Source of the DNA: Subdoligranulum variabile
Lineage (GTDB): Bacteria > Bacillota > Clostridia > Oscillospirales > Ruminococcaceae
Direction of reading: 5' to 3'
Assembly (NCBI GenBank): GCA_004554775.1
Contig: SFKI01000002.1
Location: 1-64,000 of the forward strand
DNA length: 64,000 bases
The notes beneath the pieces are model-generated. The model saw nothing but the letters and a program-made list of their open reading frames with translations, did no database searches and had not been told where the DNA came from. Positions 23,721 to 32,145 of the stretch are shown here, piece by piece (position 1 is the first letter of the stretch; each line of letters starts with the position of its first letter). Position numbers and translations under genes: made by a program.

Positions 23721-24110
23721 ATGCAAAAGCAGCGGATGAATCAAAAATGGCTGCTGGTTTTTGCAACACTGGCAGTGCTTGTGGGTATCGTGCTGGGGGC
23801 GCTGTTTCTCATCGCGCCCATTTGGCAGCCCGGCACACCCGCTGCCTATACCCCGGCACTGCCGCAGGCAGAAACGCCCGCTGAAAGTGCCCCGCAGCTG
23901 GTGGACATCAACACCGCCGACGCTGAAACACTGCAAACGCTGCCCGGCATCGGCCCGGCCAAGGCAGAGGCAATCATCGCCTACCGGGAAGCAAACGGCC
24001 CGTTTGCAGCGCTTGCGGATGCAGCCAATGTCCCCGGTATCTCGCAGGCAATGACAGAAAAATGGGCGGGCCTGGCCGAGGCTGGAACGCCCGCCGAAAA
24101 GGCACCATAA
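23721..24110 (+). CDS. ComEA-like helix-hairpin-helix protein
   Basis: A 129-residue membrane-anchored DNA-binding protein. One N-terminal membrane helix (about residues 10-33) is followed by a Pro/Ala linker and a helix-hairpin-helix domain beginning LVDINTADAETLQTLPGIG with AKAEAIIAYREANGPF, the ComEA signature. In competent bacteria ComEA binds incoming DNA outside the membrane. It lacks the SLBB domain found in longer ComEA proteins, and comEB/comEC are not adjacent, so a competence role is unproven. GGGGGAG precedes ATG 23721. ppk1 starts 15 bases after its stop. Confidence 0.85.
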   Translation: MQKQRMNQKWLLVFATLAVLVGIVLGALFLIAPIWQPGTPAAYTPALPQAETPAESAPQLVDINTADAETLQTLPGIGPAKAEAIIAYREANGPFAALADAANVPGISQAMTEKWAGLAEAGTPAEKAP

Positions 24111-24125
24111 ACAGGAGGAATCACC

Positions 24126-26336
24126 TTGGAAAAGTCCGAAAGCATCTTTATCAACCGTGAGCTAAGCTGGCTGGACTTCGACAGCCGTGTGCTGGCGCTG
24201 GCCAAAGAAAAAACTGTGCCCCTGGGCGAACGCCTGAAATTTGCCGCCATCTTCGGCAGCAATATGGACGAGTTCTTCATGGTCCGCGTGGGCTCACTGT
24301 ACGACCAGACGCTGGTAAAAAACAACAAGACCGATAACGTCACCCACATGACAGCTGCCGAGCAGATCGCTGCCATCATGCCCCGCGTGGCCGAGCTACA
24401 AAGCAAGTGCGATAAATATTTCCAGCATCTTGTCACGGCCTTGGCGCAGGAGGGCTACCGCAAGGTGGACTTTACCAAGCTCAGCAAACAGCAGGAGCAT
24501 TTCTGGAAAGCCTATTTCCAGCGCGAACTGCTGCCGCTGCTCAGCCCGCAGATCGTGGACTCGCGCCATCCATTTCCGTTTTTGAACAACAAAGATATCT
24601 ACTACATGGCCCAGCTGCGCAGCAAAAACGATGGCGTCAGTTACGGCATCGTGCCAGTCAGCAGCCAGTTTGAGCGCGTGCTCTTCATCAAGGACGGCGA
24701 GGAGACCTGCTTTGCCTTTGTCGAGGAGCTCGTCGCGCATTATGCCGCCACGATCTTTGCGGGCAGCAACGTGCAGAAGCAGTGCCTGTTCCGCGTGACC
24801 CGCAATGCAGACATTACGGTCGACGAGGGCATGATGGACCACGACATCGACTTCCGCGATGTCATGAGCGACCTGCTCAAAAAGCGCCGCAAGCTTGCCG
24901 CCGTGCGCTTGCAGTTCTGGCCGGATGCCCCGCAGGAAATCGTCAAGTTCCTGCGGGAAAAGCTGGTCGTCCCGGCAGACCGCTGCTATGCGCAGACTTC
25001 GCCGCTCGATACCGGGTGTCTTTTCAAGCTGGCGAGCCGCATCTCCGGCGATGGCAGCCACAACGCCATGTTCTACCCGCCTGCCAAGCCGATGCAGGCC
25101 CCGGCAGGGTACGATCTGTACACCGAGGTCCGCAAGCATGATGTGCTACTGGCCTACCCGTACCAGAGCATCCGCCCGTTTATCCGCATGCTGCTGCAAG
25201 CGGCAGTGGACCCGGATGTTGTCTCCATCAAAATGACATTGTACCGCATGGCCAGTGATTCCCAAATCGTCAACGCGCTGATCGCTGCTGCTGAAAACGG
25301 CAAGGAAGTCGTGGCGATGGTCGAGCTGCGCGCCCGCTTTGACGAGCAGAACAATATCGACTGGTCCAAGCAGTTGGAAGACGCTGGCTGCACGGTATTC
25401 TACGGCTTTGACGATTACAAAGTCCACTCTAAGCTGACGCTGATCACCAGCCGCAAGGATGGCAAGTACAAATACTTGACACAAATCGGCACTGGCAACT
25501 ACAACGAGAAAACCAGTGAGCTGTACACCGACCTTTCCTTTATCACGACCCGCCAGGAGATCGGCGAAGAAGCGAATGCTGTCTTTAACAACATGGCCTT
25601 GCAGCGCCTGACCAGCGAGGCCGATACCATGCTGGTCGCGCCGCTGCGCTTCAAGAGTGTGCTGCTGGAGGAAATGGACCGCCAGATCGCACTGGCGATG
25701 CAGGGTAAGCCTGCCTCGATGATCCTCAAAAACAACTCCATCAACGACCCGCAGATCATTGATAAAATCAGCGAGGCCAGCTGCGCCGGGGTGCGTGTGG
25801 ACATGATCGTGCGCGGCATCTGCTGCGTGCGTGCCGGGGTGCCGGGCCGCACCGAGAATGTGCATATCCGCAGCCTGGTAGGCCGCTATCTGGAACATTC
25901 CCGCATCTACTGCTTTGGCAGCGGCGAAAATATGCGCATCTACATCGCGTCCGGCGACTTCCTGACCCGCAACACCGAGCGCCGCGTCGAGGTCGGCGTA
26001 CGTGTGGACGACCCCGCCATCGCCAAAAAGCTGCGCGGCATCCTCGATTTGCAGCTGCGCGATACTGTCAACGCGCGGGAGATGCAGCCCGACGGCACCT
26101 ATATCAAGGTCAAGCCCGCCCCGGGTCAGCCGCCGGTGGACAGCCAGATGGCGATGTTCGGTTATTTCCAGAACGGCTTTGAGCAGGCCACCGAGAAGCC
26201 CGCGCCTGCCGTAAAAACCGTAGCAAAGCGTGCAGCTGCCACAACCCAGCCCGCCGTGCGTGCCCACAAAGCCGCCGCCCTGCGCCCGGCGAAAACCGGC
26301 CTTTTGCAAAACCTGTTTGGCCGTAACAAAAAGTAA
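24126..26336 (+). CDS. ppk1: Polyphosphate kinase 1
   Basis: A 736-residue enzyme that polymerises the gamma-phosphate of ATP into polyphosphate. The N-terminal domain starts FINRELSWLDFDSRVL; the head domain follows. The catalytic C1/C2 domains show LYRMASDSQIVNALI, the phosphohistidine region DYKVHSKLTLI, GTGNYNEKTSELYTDLS, and a second conserved histidine in LEHSRIYCFG. The last 45 residues are an Ala/Lys-rich tail that is not part of the family core. The start is TTG 24126, placed after AGGAGG at 24113; no ATG is nearby. No exopolyphosphatase gene is adjacent. Confidence 0.95.
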   Translation: MEKSESIFINRELSWLDFDSRVLALAKEKTVPLGERLKFAAIFGSNMDEFFMVRVGSLYDQTLVKNNKTDNVTHMTAAEQIAAIMPRVAELQSKCDKYFQHLVTALAQEGYRKVDFTKLSKQQEHFWKAYFQRELLPLLSPQIVDSRHPFPFLNNKDIYYMAQLRSKNDGVSYGIVPVSSQFERVLFIKDGEETCFAFVEELVAHYAATIFAGSNVQKQCLFRVTRNADITVDEGMMDHDIDFRDVMSDLLKKRRKLAAVRLQFWPDAPQEIVKFLREKLVVPADRCYAQTSPLDTGCLFKLASRISGDGSHNAMFYPPAKPMQAPAGYDLYTEVRKHDVLLAYPYQSIRPFIRMLLQAAVDPDVVSIKMTLYRMASDSQIVNALIAAAENGKEVVAMVELRARFDEQNNIDWSKQLEDAGCTVFYGFDDYKVHSKLTLITSRKDGKYKYLTQIGTGNYNEKTSELYTDLSFITTRQEIGEEANAVFNNMALQRLTSEADTMLVAPLRFKSVLLEEMDRQIALAMQGKPASMILKNNSINDPQIIDKISEASCAGVRVDMIVRGICCVRAGVPGRTENVHIRSLVGRYLEHSRIYCFGSGENMRIYIASGDFLTRNTERRVEVGVRVDDPAIAKKLRGILDLQLRDTVNAREMQPDGTYIKVKPAPGQPPVDSQMAMFGYFQNGFEQATEKPAPAVKTVAKRAAATTQPAVRAHKAAALRPAKTGLLQNLFGRNKK

Positions 26337-26349
26337 GGAGAACCCCCTC

Positions 26350-26730
26350 ATGAAAACTTGTGTAGTGACCGCCAATTACAGCTGTGATACCAACAAGGTG
26401 TGGCTTTACCTGACCAAGCCCACCCTGAACCACTGGCGCAGCGACGTGAGCGAGTACGAAGAAAGCGACGACGGCCTGAAAGGCACCGAGCATAATACCG
26501 ACGGTGGCACGACCGAGATCGTATTTACCCGCAAGGAAAAGCCCCGCCGTATCAGCTGCAACTTCTGTAAAGGCAAGATCAACGGCACGTTTACCGCTAT
26601 TCTGATGGGCGGTGGTGACTCCACCAGCCTGGAATGCACGCTGGATGTGGACGGCCTGGGGTTCTTCACCAAGCCCCAGAAACTGCTGGAAGAACGCCTG
26701 GAAATGCTGCGCAAAGCCCTGGGCGCATAA
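26350..26730 (+). CDS. Small SRPBCC-like protein of unknown function
   Basis: A 126-residue protein beginning MKTCVVTANYSCDTNKVW, with a beta-rich pattern (EIVFTRKEKPRRISCNF, GTFTAILMGGGDSTSLECTL) and a C-terminal helix (KLLEERLEMLRKAL), the arrangement of START/SRPBCC ligand-binding folds. The family call is tentative. ATG 26350 follows AAGGAG, 13 bases after ppk1, so the two are probably co-transcribed. No catalytic motif is visible. Confidence 0.6.
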   Translation: MKTCVVTANYSCDTNKVWLYLTKPTLNHWRSDVSEYEESDDGLKGTEHNTDGGTTEIVFTRKEKPRRISCNFCKGKINGTFTAILMGGGDSTSLECTLDVDGLGFFTKPQKLLEERLEMLRKALGA

Positions 26731-26785
26731 CGCACAAACGATACACACGGCGAAAGCCCGCACACAAAGCGGCAGGCTTCCGCCG

Positions 26786-26814
26786 TTTTATTTTACCCAA
26801 ACACCGCATACAAT
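26786..26814 (+). promoter_or_regulatory. SigmaE-type promoter candidate of the SpoIVFA/B pair
   Basis: CATACAAT (26807-26814) is a perfect sigmaE -10 octamer, with a T/A-rich -35 candidate (TTTATTTT, about 26787-26794) roughly 13 bases upstream. It lies 23 bases before the start codon. The spoIVF operon is sigmaE-dependent in Bacillus, so function and signal agree. Confidence 0.5.
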
Positions 26815-26836
26815 AGCCAAAAAGGAGGTGAGAACC

Positions 26837-27604
26837 ATGTGGGAAAATGCCGCGCCGCCGCAAGGCCCAGATCCAAACCCGCCGCCACCGCCCAAAAAAG
26901 ACGGGGGAGACGCGCTGCTGTGGGGACAGATGCTGTTCTGCACGCTGGTGCTGCTGGCCGCGCTGGCAGCGCGTATGGTGGGTTTGCCGCTTTACCCGGA
27001 GCTGCGCCGCGCCTTTGCCCAGGCCATGCAGCCGGAGCAAGACTTTTTGCTGAGCACTGAGCGCTATTTCTCTAAATTTACCGAGAAAGCCGCAGCCGCC
27101 TTTGCCCAGGCCCTGCCGTCTACGCCAGAAACAGCCCGCCAGCCCCACCGCAAGCCGCAGCCGCCCGCCTATGCGCGGGAGGAAAGCTACATCCCGGATT
27201 TTGCACTGCAATTCCCGCTGCCCGGCGGCTCCTGCACCAAAACATCCGGCTATGGCTGGCGCGCCGACCCGATGGGCGGCGGGGGTACAGACTTCCACCT
27301 GGGCAACGATCTGGCCGCCGCCACCGGTACGCCGGTACTGGCCGCCGCAGACGGCGTGGTGCGCGTTGCGGGCAAACATGCCAGTTACGGCAACTACCTG
27401 CGCGTGCTGCATGTGGACGGCGACGAAACACTCTATGCTCACATGCAATATCTCTTTGTCAGCGCCGGGGCAGTCGTCACAGCCGGGCAGGTTTTAGGCA
27501 CAGTAGGCGAGACCGGCAACGCCACCGGCCCGCACCTGCATTTTGAAATTTTGCACAAAGGGCTGCGCTATGACCCGGCACCGGCATTGCAGGGGGCAGC
27601 GTAG
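26837..27604 (+). CDS. Membrane-anchored LytM/M23 protein, SpoIVFA-like
   Basis: A 255-residue protein with a Pro-rich N-terminus, one membrane helix (about 30-50), a helical linker and a C-terminal M23 peptidase fold. The zinc ligands are present: H and D in TDFHLGNDLA and the HxH in GPHLHFEI. The next gene encodes an M50 protease of SpoIVFB type, the same pairing as spoIVFA-spoIVFB, where SpoIVFA holds SpoIVFB and BofA in the outer forespore membrane. SpoIVFA domains are often catalytically degenerate; this one is intact, so it may also cut peptidoglycan. ATG 26837 follows AAAGGAGGTGAG. A general wall-peptidase role is the main alternative. Confidence 0.72.
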   Translation: MWENAAPPQGPDPNPPPPPKKDGGDALLWGQMLFCTLVLLAALAARMVGLPLYPELRRAFAQAMQPEQDFLLSTERYFSKFTEKAAAAFAQALPSTPETARQPHRKPQPPAYAREESYIPDFALQFPLPGGSCTKTSGYGWRADPMGGGGTDFHLGNDLAAATGTPVLAAADGVVRVAGKHASYGNYLRVLHVDGDETLYAHMQYLFVSAGAVVTAGQVLGTVGETGNATGPHLHFEILHKGLRYDPAPALQGAA

Positions 27605-28052
27605 CGCCCGGATGCGGCTGCGTGCACCGGCGGCCACGCTCTTTTTGCTGGTGTGCCTGTTGGCCTTTGACGGCATCGGCGTGCTGCGCACGGGCCTGCT
27701 GTGCGCTGTGCTGCACGAGAGCGCCCACGCTGTCGTGTTCCGCAAGCAGTGGCACCGCTGGCCGGACTTGACGCTTTCGCCGCTTGGCATCTGCCTGCAG
27801 CTGCGCGGCGTGCCGATGACTCCGGACGAAGAACTGCTTCTGGCTGCCGCCGGGCCGTTGGCAAACCTTTTGGCCAGCGGCACCGTGCTTTGGGCCATGC
27901 AGGCGGTGGGACATTACAGCTACGCAGGGTACTGGTTCGCCTGCACCAACCTGCTGGTAGGCGGGGCCAACCTGCTGCCGCTGCCAGGGCTGGACGGCGC
28001 GCATATCCTGCATTGGCTGGTATACAGCCTTGACAATGGGCGCAGAATATGA
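27570..28052 (+). CDS. Membrane M50 metalloprotease, SpoIVFB-like
   Basis: A 160-residue intramembrane protease of the site-2 protease family. The zinc site HESAH lies in LLCAVLHESAHAVV, and the third ligand in NLLPLPGLDGAHIL; AAAGPLANLLASG is the conserved segment following. Four or five membrane helices are likely. It is shorter than B. subtilis SpoIVFB (288 residues) because the C-terminal CBS domain is absent, as in several Clostridia. I prefer ATG 27570 (AAAGGG seven bases upstream, overlapping the previous gene by 35 bases); ATG 27612 is the alternative. With the SpoIVFA-like gene before it and bofA at 51795, pro-sigmaK processing is the inferred role. Confidence 0.72.
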   Translation: MTRHRHCRGQRSARMRLRAPAATLFLLVCLLAFDGIGVLRTGLLCAVLHESAHAVVFRKQWHRWPDLTLSPLGICLQLRGVPMTPDEELLLAAAGPLANLLASGTVLWAMQAVGHYSYAGYWFACTNLLVGGANLLPLPGLDGAHILHWLVYSLDNGRRI

Positions 28053-28058
28053 TAAAGT
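28030..28058 (+). promoter_or_regulatory. Promoter of the tyrS leader
   Basis: TTGACA (28030-28035), 17-base spacer, TAAAGT (28053-28058), located over the last codons of the M50 gene. Confidence 0.55.
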
Positions 28059-28071
28059 GGAACCTGTTAAA

Positions 28072-28345
28072 TGCAACGATGGGAACTAGTACGCATACTT
28101 TTCTGTTCCAGAGAGGCCCCGGCCGGTGCAAGGGGCTAACAGCAGGTGGGCCGAATACATCCCGGAGCAGCAGGCTGAACCAACAGTAGGCCGTGCCGTG
28201 TGCGCACGTTATAGCGTTTGGGTGTATGCAGCCCTTTGTCTGCCGCACCCGCGAAGGTCTGCCGCCGCGAGGGGCAGGCAAACAGAGGTGGTACCGCGAA
28301 CTTTCGCCCTCTGCCAAATTTCACATTTGGCAGGGGCTTTTCTTT
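28072..28345 (+). promoter_or_regulatory. T-box leader responding to tRNA-Tyr
   Basis: The leader upstream of tyrS has all T-box parts. Stem I runs from about 28080 (GGGAACTAGTACG) to GAATACATCCC; the specifier loop carries the tyrosine codon TAC at 28156-28158, followed by a purine. The T-box core AGAGGTGGTACCGCG is at 28284-28298, with UGGU able to pair to the uncharged ACCA end of tRNA-Tyr. The terminator stem is CTCTGCCAAAT/ATTTGGCAG (about 28308-28334) followed by a T-run. Uncharged tRNA-Tyr is expected to favour the antiterminator and allow tyrS transcription. Confidence 0.93.
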
Positions 28346-28379
28346 TTGCCCTTGCCGCAACAAACGGGAGGTAAATTCC

Positions 28380-29600
28380 ATGACGATTTACGACGAACTG
28401 AAAGCCCGCGGCCTGATCGCACAGGTCACGGACGAAGAGGAGATCAAAGAGGTCATCAACAACGGCAAAGCCACGTTCTACATCGGCTTTGACTGCACGG
28501 CGGACAGCCTGACCGCTGGCCATTTTATGGCCCTGACGCTGATGAAGCGCTTGCAGCAGGCAGGCAATCGCCCCATCGCCCTGATCGGCGGCGGCACTAC
28601 GATGATCGGTGACCCCTCCGGCCGCACCGATATGCGCAAGATGCTGACCAAAGAGGACATCGACCATAACGCCGAGTGCTTCAAGCGCCAGATGGAGCGT
28701 TTTATCGAGTTCGGCGACGGCAAGGCTATGATGCTGAACAACGCCGACTGGCTGCTGAACCTCAACTACATTGAACTGCTGCGCGAAGTGGGCCCCTGCT
28801 TCAGCGTGAATAACATGCTGCGTGCCGAGTGCTACAAACAGCGCATGGAGAAAGGCCTGTCCTTCCTCGAGTTCAACTACATGATCATGCAGAGCTACGA
28901 CTTCTACTATCTGTTCCAAAATTACGGCTGCAACATGGAGTTTGGCGGCGACGACCAGTGGAGCAATATGCTGGGCGGCACCGAGCTTATCCGCCGCAAG
29001 CTGGGTAAGGACGCCTACGCCATGACCATCACGTTGCTGACCGATTCTCAGGGCAAAAAGATGGGCAAGACCGCTGGCAACGCCGTCTGGCTTGACCCCA
29101 ACAAGACCAGCCCGTTCGAGTTCTACCAGTACTGGCGCAACGTCGGTGATGCGGACGTGCTCAAGTGCATCCGTATGCTGACCTTCCTGCCGCTGGAGCA
29201 GATCGACGAGATGGATCGTTGGGAGGGTGAGCAGCTCAACCAGGCCAAGGAGATCCTGGCCTACGAGCTGACCAAGATGGTTCACGGCGAAGAAGAAGCC
29301 GAGAAAGCCCAAGCTACCGCGCGCGGCCTGTTCAGCGGTGCGGCTGACCACGAGAACATGCCCGCTACCCAGTTGGATGCAGCCCTCGTCAAAGACGGTG
29401 CTGTCGGTCTGCTGGCCGCGATGGTCACTGCCGGCCTGTGCGGCTCGAACCGTGAAGCCCGCCAGCTGGTCCAGCAGGGCGGTGTCCTGGTGGATGGCGA
29501 GAAAGTCACCGACCCGAAAGCCGTTCTGACTGTTGAAGCACTGAACAAGGGTGTTGTCATCAAAAAGGGCAAGAAGGTTTACCACAAGGTTACGCTGTAA
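28380..29600 (+). CDS. tyrS: Tyrosyl-tRNA synthetase
   Basis: A 406-residue class I synthetase that charges tRNA-Tyr. The HIGH-like motif is TAGHFMALTLM (about residue 45), the KMSKS loop is KKMGKTAG (about 225), and the tyrosine pocket includes YIGFDCTADSL and QSYDFYYLF. The C-terminal S4 RNA-binding domain starts near residue 335 (SNREARQLVQQGGVLVDG). The KMGKT variant belongs to the TyrRS type common in Clostridia. ATG 28380 has GAGGT upstream; the longer frame from 28218 lies inside the T-box RNA and is not translated. Confidence 0.96.
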   Translation: MTIYDELKARGLIAQVTDEEEIKEVINNGKATFYIGFDCTADSLTAGHFMALTLMKRLQQAGNRPIALIGGGTTMIGDPSGRTDMRKMLTKEDIDHNAECFKRQMERFIEFGDGKAMMLNNADWLLNLNYIELLREVGPCFSVNNMLRAECYKQRMEKGLSFLEFNYMIMQSYDFYYLFQNYGCNMEFGGDDQWSNMLGGTELIRRKLGKDAYAMTITLLTDSQGKKMGKTAGNAVWLDPNKTSPFEFYQYWRNVGDADVLKCIRMLTFLPLEQIDEMDRWEGEQLNQAKEILAYELTKMVHGEEEAEKAQATARGLFSGAADHENMPATQLDAALVKDGAVGLLAAMVTAGLCGSNREARQLVQQGGVLVDGEKVTDPKAVLTVEALNKGVVIKKGKKVYHKVTL

Positions 29601-29647
29601 AACAGGGCTGCGTTACAACAATTTCGTCACATAATATATTGCTGCAA

Positions 29648-29693
29648 TCCTCCCGCCCACACCACAAACGGTGTTGGACAGGGGGATTTTTGT
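29648..29693 (+). terminator. Terminator after tyrS
   Basis: AATCCTCC with CACACC pairs with GGTGTTG and GGGGGATTTTT across 29646-29693; imperfect but strong stem with T-run. Confidence 0.6.
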
Positions 29694-29807
29694 ATGGTAT
29701 ACTTGTGTCAATAAGTCGGAAGTTACGAATTTATATTTCATCCAAAATACAGGTAAGGAACTTGTTGCCTGCATAGACCCAAAAAGAAGGGAGCAGTAGC
29801 ATTAGGT

Positions 29808-30497
29808 ATGATGAAGATTCGAAGAAAACACTTTTTTCAATTTATGACAATACTATATTTTATAATCGTATTTTGTATGTGCATAACGCGATTCAATATC
29901 ATCATGACTCTTATAGGGTGCCCACTAACACGCATTGATGCAGTCAACATGATACCATTTCATAGTATCAGAGAAAATTTAAAGTATGGACACAGTCCTG
30001 TTTCGTGGGATATGCTTTATAATCTGGTTATGTTTGTACCGTTCGGAATTGTATACTGCTATTATCAAAAAACATTCAGCATATATAAAGCAATAGGCTT
30101 GTCATTTCTAACAACATTTTCAATTGAAGCTGCACAGTTTATTCTTAAAACAGGCGTTGTGGATATAGATGACCTTATCGTAAATTCAATTGGAAGCCTA
30201 GTTGGAGTTTTCTTTTATATTGCACTACAGAAAATATTACAATGGAAACGAATATGGAATGTGAACGAAGTAATTGATACAATTGCAACCATACTTCCAC
30301 CGTTATTTATCTCCGTTGTTGTCAAAATGTTTTTTGGCGATGGTTCACCAACGCTGCGCCCCATTCACAATATAATTCTAACAGGCTATGGTATCTGCGA
30401 CTATATGTTGTTAATAAAGGATTTTTCATTGAAATCCAAATTGCTTTATGCGGTATTTTATATTGGAATATTCTGGTTGATTCTTGCCGTACTATAG
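29808..30497 (+). CDS. VanZ-like membrane protein, low-GC
   Basis: A 229-residue membrane protein of the VanZ family. The two conserved parts are NLVMFVPFGIVYCYY (about residue 73) and the acidic loop GVVDIDDLIVNSIGSLVGVFFY (in part: DIDDLIVNSIG), with five or six membrane helices. VanZ of glycopeptide operons raises teicoplanin resistance, but most genomic members have unknown roles. The gene is far more AT-rich than anything around it and uses AT-ending codons freely, so recent transfer is likely. AAGGGAG precedes the start (ATG 29808 or 29811). No vanHAX-type gene is near. Confidence 0.85.
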   Translation: MMKIRRKHFFQFMTILYFIIVFCMCITRFNIIMTLIGCPLTRIDAVNMIPFHSIRENLKYGHSPVSWDMLYNLVMFVPFGIVYCYYQKTFSIYKAIGLSFLTTFSIEAAQFILKTGVVDIDDLIVNSIGSLVGVFFYIALQKILQWKRIWNVNEVIDTIATILPPLFISVVVKMFFGDGSPTLRPIHNIILTGYGICDYMLLIKDFSLKSKLLYAVFYIGIFWLILAVL

Positions 30498-30634
30498 AAA
30501 ATATAGTTACGGGAGGAAATGGCTTCAGCACACTCTATCTAGATTACAAAATTCCAGTTTGCAGGCACATTGCAGGGGGGCGCTACCTGCACTTGTGCAC
30601 AGAATTGAGCTTTTATGGAAATAACAGCAAACAA

Positions 30635-30684
30635 AACCGAGGCGCAGCCTTTTTCCCACAAAAGGCTGCGTCTCGGTTGTTGTT
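30635..30684. terminator. Bidirectional terminator between VanZ and the M20 operon
   Basis: AACCGAGGCGCAGCCTTTT (30635-30654) and AAAAGGCTGCGTCTCGGTT (30660-30678) form a long, nearly perfect stem with T-rich flanks on both strands. Confidence 0.85.
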
Positions 30685-30687
30685 ATC

Positions 30688-32124
30688 TCAGCACTGGCGC
30701 ATCAGGCGGACATAAAATTCCACGGCGCGGCCAACGGTCTCTACGCGGATACGCTCGTTGTTGCCGTGCAGCGTGCCGCGTTCCTCGGCGGTCAGGTCCA
30801 TGGCCGAGAACCGGTACACGTGGTCGCTGATGCGGCCATAGTGGCGGCTGTCCGAGCACTGCACCATCAGGTAAGGGGAGACAAGGCAGCCTTTCCAGGT
30901 GCCCGCCACGGCGCTGGCAACTTTATCCCAGGCCGGGCAGTTCGTCTCGCTGATGCGGCTGGGGTTCATGCCCTCCAGTTTTGTGATCTCCACAGCGGGG
31001 TCATTGATGGTCTCTTTCAGGTAGGAAAGCGCGCTTTCCATCGTGTCCTCGGGGTTCAGGCGCAGGTTGCTGATGAGGGTCGCCTCCGGCGGGATAACGT
31101 TGCGGCCTGCGCTGCCCTTGGCCTGCGTAAAAGCTACCGTCGTGCGCATCAGGGCGTTCAGCTCGCCGCCGCCCTTGCGGCAGATGGAATCCAGCACGCC
31201 GCCGAACAGCCAGAGATTGGCAAAGATCATGCGGTAGGTAAAGCTGGAATAGCGGCCCAGCGTGTCAAACATTTCGGCCACAGGCTTGGTGACGTGGGCC
31301 TTAAAGGGATGGCTCTCGATCTTGGTGCAGGCCTCGCTCAACGCAACAAGCGGGCTGTGCGGCTTCGGTGCGCTGGCGTGGCCGCCGCCGGACTTGACCT
31401 TGTACTCAACATTCAGCATGCCCTTTTCGGCAATGCCGATCAGTCCGCAGGGCTGCTTGACGCCGGGGAACACATCCTCAACGACTGCGCCGCCCTCATC
31501 CACGACCAGCGCCGGGGTGATGTGGTTGGCTTCAAACCAGTCGACGATATGTACCGCGCCCAGGCCGTTGACTTCCTCACCGCCGCTGAACGCAAAGTAG
31601 ATATCCTGCGCGGGCACGTAACCCTCGCCGATCAGCTTGTCGGCGGCGGTCAGCACACCGTTGAACGTGACCTTGGTGTCCAGCGCACCACGGCCCCACA
31701 CAACGCCATCTTCCAGCACGGCGTCAAACGGGGGCTTCTTCCAGCCAGCCTCGTCCACGTCAACAACGTCATAGTGAGCCATCAGCACGGTCGGCTCGGT
31801 GTGTTCGCGGCCGGACCAGGTAAACAGCAGGCCGCGGTCCTCAAGCTGCTCAAACTTGCAGGTTTTAAACACATTGGGGTACAGCGTCGGCAGGGTAGCG
31901 ATGAGCTTTTCAAACTCGGCATCATCTTCCAGCGCATGATTGGTGTTGGAAACGGTGCGGCAGCGGATGAGGGTACGCAGATTTTCCACTGCTTTGTCGC
32001 GGTCAATGGTCTCTTCACCCTGCGGCACTGCCGGGGCAGCACCCGGCGCAAAGCGCAGCGTGCGCACCAGCACAACAGCGGCCAGCACCACGACGACCGC
32101 CAAAATCAGCCATACAACAAACAT
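30688..32124 (-). CDS. M20-family metallopeptidase with N-terminal membrane anchor
   Basis: A 478-residue zinc peptidase of the carboxypeptidase S/PM20D1 branch of family M20. The metal ligands and base are visible: His117 (MAHYDVVD), bridging Asp149 (GALDTK), the catalytic Glu183-Glu184 (GGEEVNG), Asp209 (VVDEGG) and a C-terminal His (SDSRHYGR). The dimerisation lid lies between. An N-terminal membrane helix (residues 3-20) anchors it; PM20D1-like enzymes hydrolyse or form N-acyl amino acids. It is last in a minus-strand operon with two membrane proteins (21 and 14 bases apart), suggesting import or export of the peptide-like substrate together with its hydrolysis. Substrate is not predictable. 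Confidence 0.85.
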   Translation of the reverse strand: MFVVWLILAVVVVLAAVVLVRTLRFAPGAAPAVPQGEETIDRDKAVENLRTLIRCRTVSNTNHALEDDAEFEKLIATLPTLYPNVFKTCKFEQLEDRGLLFTWSGREHTEPTVLMAHYDVVDVDEAGWKKPPFDAVLEDGVVWGRGALDTKVTFNGVLTAADKLIGEGYVPAQDIYFAFSGGEEVNGLGAVHIVDWFEANHITPALVVDEGGAVVEDVFPGVKQPCGLIGIAEKGMLNVEYKVKSGGGHASAPKPHSPLVALSEACTKIESHPFKAHVTKPVAEMFDTLGRYSSFTYRMIFANLWLFGGVLDSICRKGGGELNALMRTTVAFTQAKGSAGRNVIPPEATLISNLRLNPEDTMESALSYLKETINDPAVEITKLEGMNPSRISETNCPAWDKVASAVAGTWKGCLVSPYLMVQCSDSRHYGRISDHVYRFSAMDLTAEERGTLHGNNERIRVETVGRAVEFYVRLMRQC

Positions 32125-32145
32125 TTTGTTTTCCTCCTTATGGGC

